Positions 18,631 through 25,192 of a stretch of DNA of 64,000 bases are shown in pieces. Position numbers and translations under genes: made by a program. Source of the stretch: Comamonas sp. NLF-1-9 (GTDB taxonomy: Bacteria; Pseudomonadota; Gammaproteobacteria; Burkholderiales; Burkholderiaceae_C); NCBI RefSeq assembly GCF_019195435.1, contig NZ_CP078069.1, positions 434,001-498,000 on the forward strand, given 5' to 3'. The notes under the pieces are model-generated. The model was not told the DNA's origin and searched no databases. It saw only the letters and a list, made by a program, of their open reading frames with translations. The first letter of the stretch is position 1. Each line of letters begins with the position of its first letter.

Positions 18631-20577
18631 TCACTGGCGCCAGCCGCTCGGTGTACTGGTTTCGACGATCCATTGCCGCGGGTGACGCGGTGCGGGCGCC
18701 GGGGTGTGCGCGCTCTTGTTCAGGGTTTGCAGCGGCGCGCCGTTGTTGCTGCCGCTGTAGTAGCGCGAGAAGGGCAGCACCAGGTTGTCCCAGTCGTTGA
18801 AGTCGGTCAGCACCTGGCCTGCGGGGCAGTCTGCGTAGCCGCCGAAATTCTGCGGGTTCAGGCACAGCGCATAGGGCGCGGCGTCTTGCACGCCGTTGTG
18901 GTTCCAGTCGGCAAACGCGCCCGGGTCGCTGCCGCGCCCGAGGTTCAAACCCTCGTGCAGTCGCGCGGTATCGAGCGGCTGGCCGCTGCCGTCGGAATAG
19001 TCCAGCCTGAAGTCGGCCGTGCAGGGCGAATTGCTCACCGTCACCACGCCGGGCGGGTTGCCGCCGGGGCGCTCGCACAGCACGTAGCGCCGCGCGCTGC
19101 CCTCGTCTTGGGTGTCGAGCAGGTAGCGCTCGGCCGCGCGCGCGTCGGTGAAGGAGGCACTCAGCCCCGTCATCTGGTGCAGGTAGTTCATGATGCTCAG
19201 GTAATTGGGCTTGTAGTTGGTCATCAGGTCGTCGCCGCCGTGGCCCAGGCCCAGGTTGTGGCCGAACTCGTGCATCAGCGTGCCCGCCTGGGTGTTGATC
19301 AGGCGGTGTTCCTGCGCCGGGGTTTGCGGTGCCGGGGGCGTTTCGGCGCCGGCCACGTCCAGCGAGCCCAGCGTCACGATGAAATCGTTGCCATAAAGCT
19401 CGGCAAGGCCCGACGAGCCCGGCGAGCCGTCGGCTTGTTGCGAGTTGCCGAAGATCGCGTAGTGAAACACCAGGCGTCGGCGCAGGTCGAAGCCCTCGCT
19501 CTTGTAGGCATGGATGCTGCGGCAGCCCTCGGGCACCGTGCCTATCCAGCCATAGGGGTCGAGCTTGGATGGCACGGCCAGGCAGGGGTGAAAGGCCACC
19601 TCCTTGCCGCCGCCCAGGTTGAAATCCGCCGGGCTGAAGTCGGGCGCGTACAGCGCGCCCACATCGATGTGCAGCGCATAGGGTTTGCCGCGCGTGGGGC
19701 TGCGGGCAAAGGCATCGACCACCTTTTGCAGCGCTTCCTTGCGGGGTCTGAGCATGGGGTCGTGGCGACCGTCGCCCGGGTCGGCCATGTAGTCGATCTG
19801 CATGAAGATGCCGCGCTGGCCCGCGCGCGCGCCCATGGCGTACAAGTCGAGCCCGCCGTAGCTGCCGCCGGGCTGCTTGGCGCTGTCGGGGATGCCGTCG
19901 CCATCGGAATCGATCACGCCCGCGGCCACGTCGTTCACGCCGGCCGGCGTGGCGAAGTTCACCTGCGCCCAGTGGCTGGCGCCCTGCCCCAGCGTTGGCG
20001 GCGCGCCCTGGGGCATGGGCCGCACGATGGAGCGGCCATAGGCCAGCTTGCCCGCGGGCAAGGCCGCCAGGTTGGGGCCGCTCCAGGCGCCTTCGCTCAG
20101 CGGCGCGGTGCTGCTGTCGCCAAAGCGCACGAAGTCGGCGCTGGCGCCGCCCTGCACCAGCTCGACGAAGCCGCTGCTGCCCCACCATGGGCTGAGCGCG
20201 CCGTCCTTGACGTGAACGATCTGATCGGTGTCGTGCGACCAACTGCTCACCCTGGTAGCGGCGGCCAGCACCAGCAGGCCGTGGCTGGGCACGCTTACGT
20301 CGGGCAGCGCGAAGGTGTGCGGCTGCGCGGGGTCCTGCGCCGCCTCACCGTCGCTGGCGCTGGTGCGCAACTGGTAATCGGCCAGACGCACAGGGTAGCG
20401 CGACGGGTTGTAGATCTCGACCCAGGCGGCGTCATCGGGCGCGCCGTTGGCCGACACTTCGGAAATCACCAGAAATCCGCCGCTGTCGCCGCAGGCGGCC
20501 AGCACGCATGCCAGAAGCGGGGGCAGCAGCCAGGAGCCAAGGCGCGGGCGGCTGGCGCGGGCAGGAGAAGAGGGCAT
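18631..20577 (-). CDS. Lipoprotein with lamin-tail domain and metzincin-type zinc metalloprotease domain
   Basis: 648 residues, probably anchored in the outer membrane facing outward or secreted. The N-terminus has a lipobox-like LLACVLAACGD (lipidated Cys about 29). Residues about 33-130 (FLVISEVSANGAPDDAAWVE, IYNPSRYPVRLADYQL) look like a lamin-tail domain. An acidic calcium-type motif DSDGDGIPDS follows at about 235. The protease signature TLMHEFGHNLGLGHGG at about 430-445 gives the HExxHxxGxxH zinc site with catalytic Glu, and SIMNYLHQ resembles a Met-turn. Substrate unknown. Two residue blocks near the end (DFNDWDNLVLPFS) are found in related secreted proteases. Confidence 0.8.
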   Translation of the reverse strand: MPSSPARASRPRLGSWLLPPLLACVLAACGDSGGFLVISEVSANGAPDDAAWVEIYNPSRYPVRLADYQLRTSASDGEAAQDPAQPHTFALPDVSVPSHGLLVLAAATRVSSWSHDTDQIVHVKDGALSPWWGSSGFVELVQGGASADFVRFGDSSTAPLSEGAWSGPNLAALPAGKLAYGRSIVRPMPQGAPPTLGQGASHWAQVNFATPAGVNDVAAGVIDSDGDGIPDSAKQPGGSYGGLDLYAMGARAGQRGIFMQIDYMADPGDGRHDPMLRPRKEALQKVVDAFARSPTRGKPYALHIDVGALYAPDFSPADFNLGGGKEVAFHPCLAVPSKLDPYGWIGTVPEGCRSIHAYKSEGFDLRRRLVFHYAIFGNSQQADGSPGSSGLAELYGNDFIVTLGSLDVAGAETPPAPQTPAQEHRLINTQAGTLMHEFGHNLGLGHGGDDLMTNYKPNYLSIMNYLHQMTGLSASFTDARAAERYLLDTQDEGSARRYVLCERPGGNPPGVVTVSNSPCTADFRLDYSDGSGQPLDTARLHEGLNLGRGSDPGAFADWNHNGVQDAAPYALCLNPQNFGGYADCPAGQVLTDFNDWDNLVLPFSRYYSGSNNGAPLQTLNKSAHTPAPAPRHPRQWIVETSTPSGWRQ

Positions 20578-20873
20578 GCGTGTCTGGCCTTTCGGGGGCG
20601 GGTTTGGGGTGCTGGCTGCAGCCCGATAGCTGCCGGCTTGCAGCAGCCAGCGCCCGGCGTGGTAACGCAGTGTAAGCGAATGTAGGGCGGCGTCGGCGAA
20701 GGGGGCGCGCCGGGCGTCAGGCGCCGATTGCGGCCGGGCAGGCGGTTTTGCACCGACGCCAGAGAATAGGCATCAAAAGTGCCTCTGGCGCTTTGCAGGC
20801 AAGCGCTTCCAGCTCTATTTTAAGTAGCGAAACCGCGAGCACACGGCCCGGCGAGCCGCGCGGCGCCCGCTCT
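20578..20873. other. Intergenic region with a dispersed repeat
   Basis: About 296 bases without a supported gene, between the start of the protease gene and the 3' end of the small membrane protein gene (both minus). The only structure seen is a dispersed repeat copy at 20781-20829. No clear promoter for the protease gene is visible. Confidence 0.6.
20781..20829 (+). repeat. Dispersed repeat copy, intergenic
   Basis: Left part TGGCGCTTTGCAGG and right part CAAGCGCTTCCAGCTCTATT form a longer version of the element with an internal imperfect palindrome around GGCGCTTTGC / GCAAGCGCT. Confidence 0.7.
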
Positions 20874-21248
20874 TCAGCGCTGCTGCACAGAATGCCCGGC
20901 CGCCGTCGCCGCAATGCCCAGCAGCCCGGCCACTGCCAGCACATACCACAGCGGCGCGGTGCTGGCCACGGGCGTGAACAACCCCATGGCCGACAGCACG
21001 ATGCCCGCCACGGCCGCCAGCGCCAGCGCCAGCAGCACGCAGCCCGCTGCAAAAGTGAAGTTGCGCACCTGCCCCGAGCGCCCCGCCATCGCCAGCAGCA
21101 CGAAGCCGGTGATGGACAGCAGCGGAAACAGCGCCCACAGCGCCATGTCCGCCGTTGCCGGGGCCAGGCCCAGCGGCGCCAGCGCCAGCACCGCGCCGCA
21201 GAACACCCCCAGCGCCATGACCAGCGCGCCAAAGACCATCAGAACCAT
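20874..21248 (-). CDS. Small integral membrane protein, unknown function
   Basis: 124 residues with four hydrophobic segments (about residues 3-28, 36-56, 65-85, 95-117), so an inner-membrane protein. The start at 21248 (MVLMVFGALVMALGVF) is supported by GGAGGG eight bases upstream. No family recognised. It lies downstream of two other minus-strand genes but is separated from them by 79 bases. Confidence 0.65.
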   Translation of the reverse strand: MVLMVFGALVMALGVFCGAVLALAPLGLAPATADMALWALFPLLSITGFVLLAMAGRSGQVRNFTFAAGCVLLALALAAVAGIVLSAMGLFTPVASTAPLWYVLAVAGLLGIAATAAGHSVQQR

Positions 21249-21327
21249 GATTTGCCCTCCGCCCTGCCAAGCGCCCCGCAGGGCACGACGCCGTGGATTG
21301 TGCCTGCCGCCGCCCGCGCTGCCCAGC

Positions 21328-21876
21328 TCAGCGCGTGGCGGTTTGCGCCGCGCCCAGAGCCTGCACCATGGCATCGAGCGCGCCGTCCAGAAACTGCGCC
21401 CACGCGGTGATGTCGGCCAGCGCACCGTAGTGCATCCACACGTCCGCGCCCGCCGGATGCGGTTGGTGCTGCACGACCACGCCAAAGACCACGACGTCCT
21501 CGCCGTCCTCGTCCGGCACCACGACCTGTGCATGGGCGGCGGTGCCGGGCAATTGCAGGGTGACCGCGTTGTTGCGCAGCCGCACCTGCTCGCGCTGCTC
21601 GGGTGTCAGCAGGTGAAAGTAGCGTGCGCGCTGCGCGATGGCGGCAGCGCCCGCTGCGGCCTCATCCGCCAGTTGCAGCTCCAGCGTGAAGCGCGAGCCC
21701 CACAGCGCGTCCCAGCCGTAGCGGTCGGCCTGAAACCAGAGCGTGAGCGCCCCGGGCCCCGCCGGCCGGGTGTAGGCCAGCGTGCCCGAGGCCAGCGGCT
21801 CGAAACCGCGCGCCTGCAGCGCGGGGCCAAGCGCGCGGCGCAGCTCGGCGTAGAGTTCTCGCGAGGTAATCGTCAT
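21328..21876 (-). CDS. Uncharacterised cytoplasmic protein (DUF4304-like)
   Basis: 182 residues. The N-terminal pattern (ELYAELRRALGPALQARGFE, LAYTRPAGPGALTLWFQADR, WGSRFTLELQL) resembles the DUF4304 layout, in which a short helix precedes a strand reading out a long substrate-free sheet; this is a weak similarity. The C-terminal 60 residues include a charged DEDGEDVVVFGVVV strand. Start overlaps the stop of the upstream leucine-rich-repeat gene by four bases (ATGA), so the two are translationally coupled and probably act together. Confidence 0.6.
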   Translation of the reverse strand: MTITSRELYAELRRALGPALQARGFEPLASGTLAYTRPAGPGALTLWFQADRYGWDALWGSRFTLELQLADEAAAGAAAIAQRARYFHLLTPEQREQVRLRNNAVTLQLPGTAAHAQVVVPDEDGEDVVVFGVVVQHQPHPAGADVWMHYGALADITAWAQFLDGALDAMVQALGAAQTATR

Positions 21877-22889
21877 GCACTGCCTCCTGCACCGTGGTCA
21901 TGCGAGGGCGAGCGGGCAGCAGCCTGCGCCGCCCCCACCGCCTTGCGAAAGATGATCATGTGGCGCGCCAGTTTTTCGGTATCGCAGGTGGGGCACAGCA
22001 GCCGACTGCCCTTGCCGCTGGTGAGCACCAGCCAGTTGGACTGGCAGGTTTTGCAGGGAAAGACGCTGCAATGAAAGCGCATGAAGGGTTGCAGCCGTTC
22101 ACAGACATGCGCTGGCACATGCAGCGACAACTCGGCAAACTCATGCACGCTGTACTTGTTGGGTAAGCCGAGATACTCCAGGCCCTTGAGCGCATGCAGG
22201 GGCTGCAAGCCCAGCCTTGCGGGGCGCGGCCCCAGATTCAGCCATTGGAGCCGGGTCAGCGCCGAAAGCGGCTCGAAGCTGTCCACCACATGCACGCGGG
22301 ATTCGGCGCTGACGAAGCCCAGCCCCTCCAAGGTGCTCAGGTGGCGCAGCGGCTCCAGGCTTTCAATCTTGCGCAGGCCGTCAAGCTGCAACCATTTGAG
22401 TGACTTCATTTGCGCCAGCGGCGCGATGGATGAAACGCTGGCTGATTCGCCGAGATGAAAGTACTGCAAGTCCCGAAGCCGTGTCAGCGGCTCCAGCGAT
22501 TCAATGCCGCTCCATTTGATGTACAAGCCAACCAGCCCCGGCATCCGGCAGGCCGCATCAAACAGCGGCTGCGGCACGCGGGTCATGAAGTACAGCCAGC
22601 GCACTTGGGTCAGCGTCGGCAGCAACTCACACCATTGCTGCACCAGTGCCGCCTGCTTTTTGGCCGGCAAGTCGGTTTGCGTGCAGGCGATGCTCAGGCG
22701 CTCCTGCCCAGCGTAGTCGGACGGATCCCGGATGGCCGCGGGTTGCAGGCTGCGCTGCGGCTCTCGGGCCCAGATTTCGCGGACTTTGGTGTAGTCCCGG
22801 TCGTTGTCACAGCCAATGACCTGGCGTGCTTGCGCCATGGCGGCTTCGAGCTCGGGGTTGGACTTGGCGGGTTTGGCTGGGGGTGGCAT
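21873..22889 (-). CDS. Leucine-rich-repeat protein with C-terminal zinc-ribbon-like Cys pairs
   Basis: 338 residues, no signal peptide. Residues about 120-265 contain six or more irregular LRRs, for example LTRLRDLQYFHLGE, MKSLKWLQLDGLRKIESLEP and LTRLQWLNLG. C-terminal to these are two CxxC pairs (CKTCQ, CPTCD) about 22 residues apart, consistent with a zinc ribbon. Probably a protein-protein interaction scaffold, partner unknown. Coupled to the 182-residue gene downstream. Confidence 0.65.
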   Translation of the reverse strand: MPPPAKPAKSNPELEAAMAQARQVIGCDNDRDYTKVREIWAREPQRSLQPAAIRDPSDYAGQERLSIACTQTDLPAKKQAALVQQWCELLPTLTQVRWLYFMTRVPQPLFDAACRMPGLVGLYIKWSGIESLEPLTRLRDLQYFHLGESASVSSIAPLAQMKSLKWLQLDGLRKIESLEPLRHLSTLEGLGFVSAESRVHVVDSFEPLSALTRLQWLNLGPRPARLGLQPLHALKGLEYLGLPNKYSVHEFAELSLHVPAHVCERLQPFMRFHCSVFPCKTCQSNWLVLTSGKGSRLLCPTCDTEKLARHMIIFRKAVGAAQAAARSPSHDHGAGGSA

Positions 22890-23021
22890 GCAGAGGCATC
22901 AAAAAATATTCGGCGAGCTACACGCGGGCGATGATTGGTGTTGTGTTCCACACGGATCGACGAGGAGCCGGATGAAGCGATGCCAATTTTCATACAGTCT
23001 ATTTTTTGCGCTTGGGGCAGT
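22890..23021. other. Left boundary of the integron cassette region
   Basis: About 130 bases between the LRR gene and the last toxin-antitoxin gene. I find no RYYYAAC...GTTRRRY pair here, so the attC expected for the last cassette is not recognisable and the array boundary is uncertain. Confidence 0.5.
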
Positions 23022-23333
23022 CTAAGTACGGCTTGGCTGCGCCACCAGCTTCACGCCCAACGCTCCACACACGCGGGCGATGGTGTCAAAGCGCGGATGG
23101 CTGCCGGGGCGCAGGGCCTTGTAAAGCGCCTCGCGGGTCAGCCCGCTAGCCCGCGCCACCTCGGTCATGCCGCGAGCGCGTGCAATTGTGCCCAGCGCAT
23201 CAGCCAGGCCCGCAGGGTCGTTCTCTTCAATCGCCAGCGTGAGGTAAATGGCAATGTCCTCTTCGCTCTTCAGGTACTCCGCAGCATCGAACACGGGCAG
23301 GTCAGAGATCTTGATTTTTTCGGGCTTCTTCAT
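23022..23333 (-). CDS. Addiction module antidote, Xre-type HTH (HigA-like)
   Basis: Antitoxin expected to bind the toxin encoded just upstream and to repress the pair. 103 residues. The N-terminus (ISDLPVFDAAEYLKSEEDIA) and a C-terminal helix-turn-helix (MTEVARASGLTREALYKALR, then HPRFDTIARVCGALGVKL) match the probable addiction module antidote family. It starts four bases after the toxin stop. Last recognisable gene of the cassette array. Confidence 0.88.
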   Translation of the reverse strand: MKKPEKIKISDLPVFDAAEYLKSEEDIAIYLTLAIEENDPAGLADALGTIARARGMTEVARASGLTREALYKALRPGSHPRFDTIARVCGALGVKLVAQPSRT

Positions 23334-23336
23334 CGT

Positions 23337-23633
23337 TCACTCCTCAAGGGTTGCAGCCAAAGTCTGCGCGGCAGCAATGTCAGCCTGCTGGGTGGACTTG
23401 TCGCCCCCGCCCAGCATCACAATCAACACCGCGCCGCGCTGAACGTAGTACATGCGCCAGCCAGGGCCAAAGAACTCGCGCATCTCAAACACGCCTTCGC
23501 CTACATGCTGAACGTCACCCAGCAGCCCGCGCTGCGCCTTCTCCAGTCGACGAACAAGGCGACCTCGCGCCACCCGGTCTTTCAAGCCATCCAGCCAGCC
23601 AGAAAACTGTTCCGTGCGCTGAATCGTGTACAT
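23337..23633 (-). CDS. RelE/ParE-superfamily toxin (addiction module killer protein)
   Basis: 98 residues, matching the small HigB-like killer family: YTIQRTEQFSGWLDGLKDR, ARGRLVRRLEKAQRGLLGD, GVFEMREFFGPGWRMYYVQR and LIVMLGGGDKSTQQADI. Family members are ribosome-associated mRNA endonucleases. Toxin-first order is as in higBA. The ATG is placed six bases after a very good -10, so the transcript would be nearly or fully leaderless. It belongs to the cassette that follows attC at 23705-23776. Confidence 0.88.
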   Translation of the reverse strand: MYTIQRTEQFSGWLDGLKDRVARGRLVRRLEKAQRGLLGDVQHVGEGVFEMREFFGPGWRMYYVQRGAVLIVMLGGGDKSTQQADIAAAQTLAATLEE

Positions 23634-23639
23634 GGATTA

Positions 23640-23668
23640 ATTGTAATCGTTCGTTCATTATTTGTCAA
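23640..23668 (-). promoter_or_regulatory. Promoter with operator-like inverted repeat for the killer/antidote cassette
   Basis: On the minus strand, TTGACA (23663-23668), a 17-base spacer, and TACAAT (23640-23645): near-consensus sigma-70. AATCGTT (23645-23651) and AACGATT (23667-23673) form a 7-bp inverted repeat spanning both elements, a likely HigA-type operator. Predicted start site coincides with the toxin ATG at 23633. Confidence 0.75.
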
Positions 23669-23704
23669 CGATTGTTCACGCATCCACAGGGCCGCAGAAG
23701 TACC

Positions 23705-23776
23705 ATCTAACGGGCAAGCTCAGTTGTCGGCAGCCCGCGAAGCGGAATGGCGGTCAACTGCAGCGCAATGTTAGAT
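23705..23776 (-). other. attC recombination site (attC-4)
   Basis: Bounded by ATCTAAC (23705-23711) and GTTAGAT (23770-23776), the RYYYAAC/GTTRRRY core pair, with partly complementary inner arms (CTCAGTTG and CAACTG). 72 bp. Closes the hicBA cassette on its downstream side. Confidence 0.8.
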
Positions 23777-23998
23777 TTTTCGACGCAGTGCATTCATGAA
23801 TTCCTCTGCTGTGACGCCTGCTTGCTTGAGGGCTCCGGCCAACGTGCCGACTTTCAGCTCGCGATGATTGGGTACGACACAGCCGGATGCGCCGCGACGC
23901 AGGACTATGTGGCTGCCACGTCGTCGCGCAACAGAGAAGCCCAAACGTTCCAGCGCACGGACTGCTTGGGTGCCCGAAACATGGGGCAGCTCAGGCAT
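23771..23998 (-). CDS. hicA: HicA mRNA interferase toxin
   Basis: 75 residues with the double-stranded-RNA-binding-like HicA fold: GTQAVRALERLGFSVARRRG followed by SHIVLRR, where the conserved catalytic His is in GSHIVL, then VPNHRELKVGTLAGALKQAG. HicA cleaves mRNA when its antitoxin is degraded. The start overlaps the end of hicB by eight bases, and the stop lies inside the attC-4 core, typical of a compact cassette. Confidence 0.93.
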   Translation of the reverse strand: MPELPHVSGTQAVRALERLGFSVARRRGSHIVLRRGASGCVVPNHRELKVGTLAGALKQAGVTAEEFMNALRRKI

Positions 23999-24197
23999 GC
24001 GCAGGAAGTTCGAACGTCGTCACCAGAGGGCGCCCAAAGGCTGCCGACGGGAACTCTTCCACATACAGTTCGGTGGCTTCCCGAAGGTTCGCCAACGCTT
24101 CCTCGACCGTTTCACCTTGCGATGTGGTGCCGGTTTCCGGATTCAGGGCCGTGAAGCCGCCTTCAGGGGCTGGCAGAAGGACAGCGGTGAAAAGCAT
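23991..24197 (-). CDS. hicB: HicB antitoxin
   Basis: 68 residues starting MLFTAVLLPAPEGGFTALNP, the RNase-H-like HicB half with GTTSQGETVEEALANLREAT. Two ATG codons further upstream (24227, 24209) are open, but the ATG at 24197 has GGAG six bases upstream and matches the family start. The C-terminal DNA-binding helix-turn-helix of long HicB proteins is absent, so it resembles short HicB forms. Located upstream of hicA with eight bases overlap; both read away from attI. Confidence 0.88.
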   Translation of the reverse strand: MLFTAVLLPAPEGGFTALNPETGTTSQGETVEEALANLREATELYVEEFPSAAFGRPLVTTFELPAHA

Positions 24198-24245
24198 GGT
24201 GTGCTCCATGGATAGTGGTCGTTCCATTGTAGGTAATTTGCGCCA

Positions 24246-24305
24246 ATCTAACGGGCGAGGTAAGCCGGCCGCCGTAGGCGGATCGGCTTGACCGAAATGT
24301 TAGAC
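24246..24305 (-). other. attC recombination site (attC-3)
   Basis: Core ends ATCTAAC (24246-24252) and GTTAGAC (24299-24305), 60 bp. Inner arms GGTAAGCC and GGCTTGACC pair with a single unpaired G on the right-hand side, the strand-selecting extrahelical base, so cassettes are oriented right to left. Confidence 0.88.
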
Positions 24306-24490
24306 CCGACGCTTGGAAAGGCGCGGGTGCTACGACGATGATAGCTGCTAGCGCTTGCTACGCAAGGGTTAGGGGCCAAAATAGCTTGAAACTGGTGCAA
24401 GGTATGCAGGCGAAGCCTGGCGCAGCGCCAAAACCCCAGCGAATATACGCTTGAGAAAGACGAAACGCTGGAATGAATAGCGGCCTGCAT
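24248..24490 (-). CDS. Possible small protein of cassette 3 (homologue of the cassette 2 frame)
   Basis: 80 codons. The middle part (FSSVYSLGFWRC, FQAILAP, ASASSY) is similar to the frame in the adjacent cassette (FSSVYPLGVLPR, FQAFLAS, ACASSY). Much of the similarity comes from the dispersed repeat carried by both cassettes, and no Shine-Dalgarno is visible. May be non-coding. Confidence 0.3.
   Translation of the reverse strand: MQAAIHSSVSSFSSVYSLGFWRCARLRLHTLHQFQAILAPNPCVASASSYHRRSTRAFPSVGSNISVKPIRLRRPAYLAR
24340..24400 (-). repeat. Dispersed repeat, long copy in cassette 3
   Basis: GATAGCTGCTAGCGCTTGCT, then a GGCCAAAATAGCTTGAAAC segment; read on the minus strand it starts with TTTCAAGC and ends with the AGCAGCTATC core. 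Confidence 0.8.
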
Positions 24491-24507
24491 AAAGCGGAAT
24501 ATGAAGG

Positions 24508-24565
24508 GCCTAACGGCTGAGTTCAGCCGACGCCGTAGGCGGTCGGCTGCGACGAAATGTTAGAC
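24508..24565 (-). other. attC recombination site (attC-2)
   Basis: Core ends GCCTAAC (24508-24514) and GTTAGAC (24559-24565), 58 bp. Central hairpin CAGCCGACGCC / GGCGGTCGGCTG around GTA. Shares CGCCGTAGGCGG and AAATGTTAGACCC with attC-3, as expected for attC sites of one chromosomal integron. Confidence 0.88.
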
Positions 24566-24799
24566 CCGAACGCCAAGAAAGGGAAACCCCAACTTGACGA
24601 CGGGCACGAACTGCGAAAAAGCGCTGCGCCACGGAGGCGGCGCAATGCTTGCAAAAAGATAGCTGCTAGCGCACGCTGCGCAAGCGCTGGAGGCCAAAAA
24701 GGCTTGAAACAGGCGCAGCACCCCAAGGCGAAGCCCGGCACGCGGCAAAACACCCAGCGGATAAACGCTTGAGAAAATAAATGCCGGTGAATAAAGCAT
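24560..24799 (-). CDS. Possible small protein of cassette 2
   Basis: 79 codons with several hydrophobic residues (SPAFIFSSVYPLGVLPR, LRLFQAFLASSACAACASSY, SQFVPVVKLGFPFLG). Similar to the frame in cassette 3; the similar part overlaps the dispersed repeat. No Shine-Dalgarno. Coding status doubtful. Confidence 0.3.
   Translation of the reverse strand: MLYSPAFIFSSVYPLGVLPRAGLRLGVLRLFQAFLASSACAACASSYLFASIAPPPWRSAFSQFVPVVKLGFPFLGVRV
24655..24710 (-). repeat. Dispersed repeat, long copy in cassette 2
   Basis: GATAGCTGCTAGCGCACGCT, GCGCAAGCGCTGG and GGCCAAAAAGGCTTGAAAC; homologous to the copy at 24340-24400. Confidence 0.8.
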
Positions 24800-24826
24800 G
24801 GGCTTGAATAAAGCGATTTCTGAGCG

Positions 24827-24883
24827 GACTAACGCAAAGGTAAGCGGCGGCGGTACGCCGTCCGCTTGACCGCCGTGTTAGAC
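24827..24883 (-). other. attC recombination site (attC-1)
   Basis: Core ends GACTAAC (24827-24833) and GTTAGAC (24877-24883), 57 bp. Inner arms GGTAAGCGG and CCGCTTGACC pair with one extrahelical G on the right, giving the same orientation as attC-3. The left core has T where a purine is usual. Confidence 0.85.
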
Positions 24884-24976
24884 GGCGGCACCGTGCAGTA
24901 TGACTGCGCCAGCCCGCTGCGTGCTATGTAGTGTGCGACGCACACGCGACTTGCCAACGACGCAGACGCAAAAGAC

Positions 24977-25065
24977 TGGTGGGGCAACGGCAGGAATCTC
25001 ACCTGCATATCTTCGTGGTATGAGCACGACGAGGATTGCATATACACCTCTCAGCCCGTTGCCCC
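24977..25065 (-). tRNA. tRNA-like element with CAU anticodon loop, first integron cassette
   Basis: 89 bases on the minus strand that fold as a cloverleaf. The end arms GGGGCAACG (25065-25057) and CGTTGCCCC pair over 9 bp and are followed by ACCA, giving discriminator A and an encoded CCA. The anticodon arm is TCGTG / CACGA with the 7-base loop CTCATAC (U33, anticodon CAU, A37). The T arm is GCAGG / CCTGC with loop TGAGATT. The D arm is GAGG / CCTC with a 12-base loop. Unusual points are the 9-bp acceptor, the six-base link before the D arm, no GG in the D loop, and no TTCR in the T loop. It could be a diverged functional tRNA (Met- or Ile2-type anticodon), a decoy or a pseudogene. It is not an ordinary chromosomal tRNA. 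It reads away from attI. Confidence 0.45.
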
Positions 25066-25101
25066 GTAAACTGATTTACGGCGATGCGATGACGCATCGC
25101 C
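25065..25101. repeat. Two adjacent perfect hairpins upstream of the tRNA-like element
   Basis: CGTAAA (25065-25070) / TTTACG (25075-25080) around CTGA, and GGCGATGCG (25080-25088) / CGCATCGCC (25093-25101) around ATGA. They fill the space between attI and the 5' end of the tRNA-like element. Confidence 0.75.
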
Positions 25102-25104
25102 GCC

Positions 25105-25160
25105 CTCTAACTGGAATTAGACGACGCTCTTGGAGCGCCTCCTTGAACAATAACATGCCG
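25105..25160 (-). other. Probable attI site
   Basis: On the minus strand GTTAGAG (25105-25111) is the only GTTRRRY-type core between attC-1 and intI, at the position expected for attI next to the integrase gene. It marks the 5' edge of the first cassette (about 25110). A strong Shine-Dalgarno, AAGGAGG, lies just upstream on the minus strand (25137-25143). Confidence 0.65.
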
Positions 25161-25192
25161 CAACATCCGCCCACCCTCTCGTAAACCCGGAC

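Noticed and set aside
17933..20242. Minus-strand open frame of 769 codons covering the metalloprotease gene
   Set aside because: Only its last 219 codons carry a plausible secreted protein. The rest is the shadow of the zinc protease gene in another frame.
22890..23021. Possible fifth attC after the antidote gene
   Set aside because: GTCTAAG near 23014 lacks the final C and there is no paired GTTRRRY with complementary arms.
24829..25047. 72-codon minus-strand frame in cassette 1
   Set aside because: It runs through the tRNA-like element and the attC site and resembles the artefactual reading of tRNA arms; no Shine-Dalgarno.
24977..25065. TPP riboswitch considered because of CTGAGAGG
   Set aside because: Only one short match to the thi-box; the second conserved block is absent and the tRNA-like fold explains the sequence better.
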